NCBI GenBank assembly: GCA_013044365.1
Contig: JABEUP010000041.1
Span: forward strand, 1-14,111
Length of the DNA stretch: 14,111 nucleotides
Direction: 5' to 3'
Source: Acidimicrobiaceae bacterium
GTDB lineage: Bacteria > Actinomycetota > Acidimicrobiia > Acidimicrobiales > Acidimicrobiaceae
Shown: piece after piece, positions 12,650-14,111 of the stretch
How the letters are laid out: each line of letters begins with the position of its first letter
Position numbering within the stretch: position 1 is the first letter of the stretch
The notes under the pieces: generated by a model
The model's database searches: none
Seen by the model: the letters and a program-made list of their open reading frames with translations, nothing else
Told to the model about the DNA's origin: nothing
Program-made: the position numbers and the translations under genes

Positions 12650-13606
12650 TCATTGATCGCTGGAGGGAAATTTTGCGATGCTTGACAATATTGAAACTAG
12701 TTCTATTTTCGCGCTTTCCGCAGTGTTAAACCAGGCTATCCTTGGGTCCCGCCTAAACCATGCAAGTTGGCGCTTGGCAAACCTCTTGGATCGGGAAAGT
12801 ATTTCAAGGCGCGCCTCCTCTAAAGTTGAATTCCCCTCCAGGAAATTAATTATCTCTTTGTATCCGAGTGCCTGCCGGGCAGTTCTTGAGGCGCCACGTG
12901 GATCATTTATTAAATTGGCAACCTCCTCTGTCCATCCTGACGCCAAAAGGTGGTCAAGCCTTCTCTCAATGCGCTCAAAGAGCAGTGATCGGGGTAAATC
13001 AATTCCGACTGCCTGCACGGTTTTAGCAGAATCGGCAAATAATCCGGGACCATGCTCTGAAAACGGCTTTCCCGAACCTAATGTAACCTCAAGGGCTCTT
13101 ACTATACGACGGGCATTAGTTGGTTGCATCTTCATTGCGCCAATAGGATCCAATTTCCGAAGTCGCTCATATAGTAGGGCCACACCTTGCTCTGTTCCAG
13201 CTATTGCCTCTAACTCAATACGAATCTCAGGCCAGCGCCCCGGAATCACCAGCCCATCCACCATCGCCTGGTAATACAGACCCGTCCCTCCAACCAATAA
13301 AGCAATGCCCTTCCGTTCGGCAATTTCATTAAGCACCAGTCTCGCGTCACGCTGAAACTCGTAAACTGAGTACTCTTCCCATGGATCGACCATATCAAGT
13401 AGGTGGTATCGAATTCCTTCAAGATCTTTCTGCCCCGGCTTTGCCGTACCGACGTCCATCAAGCGATAGACAGTCATGGAATCAATGCTAACCAGCTCCA
13501 AGCGGTCGAACTTTGCGGCCAGTTCCATGGCAATTTGGGTCTTACCCGATGCCGTAGGTCCAACCAGCGCCAACAAAGGAAAAACTCTACTCTTTTTGAC
13601 ATCCAC
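12650..13606 (-). CDS. miaA: tRNA dimethylallyltransferase MiaA
   Basis: MiaA adds a dimethylallyl group to N6 of adenosine 37 in tRNAs reading UNN codons, improving codon-anticodon fidelity. The 318-residue protein shows the P-loop GPTASGKT (15-22), the catalytic-region motif IDSMTVYRLMDVGTAKP (41-57), VGGTGLYYQAMVDGL (105-119) and the C-terminal tRNA-binding segment ending AKRQLAWFRRD. Length and domain order are normal. The usual residue after DSM is often Q or L, and here it is Thr, which seems minor. The start is GTG at 13606 with no good ribosome-binding site; TATGCT ending eight bases upstream could be a -10 for a near-leaderless transcript. It heads the miaA-dapF-hflX run, a conserved actinobacterial order. 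Confidence 0.96.
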   Translation of the reverse strand: MDVKKSRVFPLLALVGPTASGKTQIAMELAAKFDRLELVSIDSMTVYRLMDVGTAKPGQKDLEGIRYHLLDMVDPWEEYSVYEFQRDARLVLNEIAERKGIALLVGGTGLYYQAMVDGLVIPGRWPEIRIELEAIAGTEQGVALLYERLRKLDPIGAMKMQPTNARRIVRALEVTLGSGKPFSEHGPGLFADSAKTVQAVGIDLPRSLLFERIERRLDHLLASGWTEEVANLINDPRGASRTARQALGYKEIINFLEGNSTLEEARLEILSRSKRFAKRQLAWFRRDPRIAWFNTAESAKIELVSILSSIAKFPSSDQ

Positions 13607-13692
13607 GACCGAAAAGCATAACCCTGAAAATTACCCGCTTGGTACAGCGAGCGGAGATCCCGCGCGCAGTTCCACCAAAGGAACGAAAGCCA

Positions 13693-14111
13693 CTAAGAAT
13701 TCGCCCCTGAGGTGTCGGCGTACCTGGCAACCGTAAACGCAATGATTATTGGAATATTTACAGCAAAAATCAATAGCATCGAACTCAACAGCAGTAATGC
13801 TTTGTCATGTGTCCCGTCAAAGGTAAAGACGTACTCCAGCATCCCGGCAACTACCACATATGCCAGAAGCGCCCATTTATCCACTTTGAAAAATATGCCC
13901 CGGGCCAGTGCCTTTGACCTTGCCAAAGAAATGATGTTGGAAATAACCATCAACCCTGAACATAAAGCAAGAATCGTAGGTAATAAGAGTGAAGCTCTCC
14001 CTGGATAATAGGCAGACATATATATCCCTCCAACCACCACAAGTACAAGTGCACCGATGCCTATTTCAGTAATTGGAGGCAATGACGACTGGTGACCTTG
14101 ACTCTCCGTCG
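13693..14111 (-). CDS. Four-helix membrane protein, function unknown, 5' end probably outside the window
   Basis: I do not recognise this protein. It has four hydrophobic segments by eye. Counted from TTG 14082, they lie at about 7-25, 30-52, 69-88 and 95-117, with a short loop rich in basic residues between the second and third (ARSKALARGIFFKVDKW). The final TVARYADTSGANS is hydrophilic. The first start codon in the window is TTG at 14082, with a poorly spaced AAGG upstream. The frame stays open from there to the right edge without a stop, so the true start may lie outside. It lies 86 bases upstream of miaA on the same strand. That gap shows only the weak miaA promoter candidate. Confidence 0.65.
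   Translation of the reverse strand, partial: TESQGHQSSLPPITEIGIGALVLVVVGGIYMSAYYPGRASLLLPTILALCSGLMVISNIISLARSKALARGIFFKVDKWALLAYVVVAGMLEYVFTFDGTHDKALLLLSSMLLIFAVNIPIIIAFTVARYADTSGANS

Noticed and set aside
1..14111. Mobile elements, CRISPR arrays, tRNA or rRNA genes, toxin-antitoxin or phage-defence genes
   Set aside because: No transposase or integrase motifs, terminal or spaced repeats, cloverleaf-like sequences or defence domains were seen on either strand. The genes are chromosomal housekeeping functions.

Overview
This window looks like an ordinary chromosomal segment from an actinobacterium with a moderate G+C content by eye, perhaps an uncultured aquatic relative of the Acidimicrobiia. 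The phylum-level call rests on three things. There is a DUF3040 membrane protein. A LysM cell-division inhibitor of the DivS/ChiZ kind is divergent from lexA and next to nrdR. The gene order is miaA-dapF-hflX. The finer placement is inference. I see no mobile elements, rRNA, tRNA or CRISPR arrays, and no gap between genes longer than about 205 bases.

Left part (1-5010). A short open frame runs off the left edge. On the minus strand, in transcription order, come a PIG-L deacetylase coupled by close spacing to an unrecognised 135-residue protein, then DUF3040, a ROK sugar kinase and an acyl-CoA dehydrogenase. An inositol-monophosphatase-family gene is divergent from the PIG-L gene across a 205-base gap.

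Middle (5007-7318). This is a DNA-damage and nucleotide-control module. lexA points right. A LysM membrane protein, nrdR and an SRPBCC protein point left. The LysM-lexA intergenic region carries a convincing actinobacterial SOS box, so LexA probably represses both genes. The pair would arrest division and control ribonucleotide reductase during damage.

Right part (7315-13606). This is a minus-strand run of miaA, dapF, hflX, dapC, dapD and dapE. It encodes the late succinylase-branch steps of lysine and meso-diaminopimelate synthesis, interleaved with a tRNA-modification enzyme and a ribosome-associated GTPase. A partial four-helix membrane protein lies upstream at the right edge.

I did not find a clearly new multi-gene system. 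The points most worth a second look are residue replacements at active-site positions (DapF Cys to Ser, ROK Glu to His, acyl-CoA dehydrogenase Glu to Ala), an E. coli-type DapD in an actinobacterium, the unrecognised protein coupled to the PIG-L gene, and the regulatory architecture between lexA and the LysM gene.
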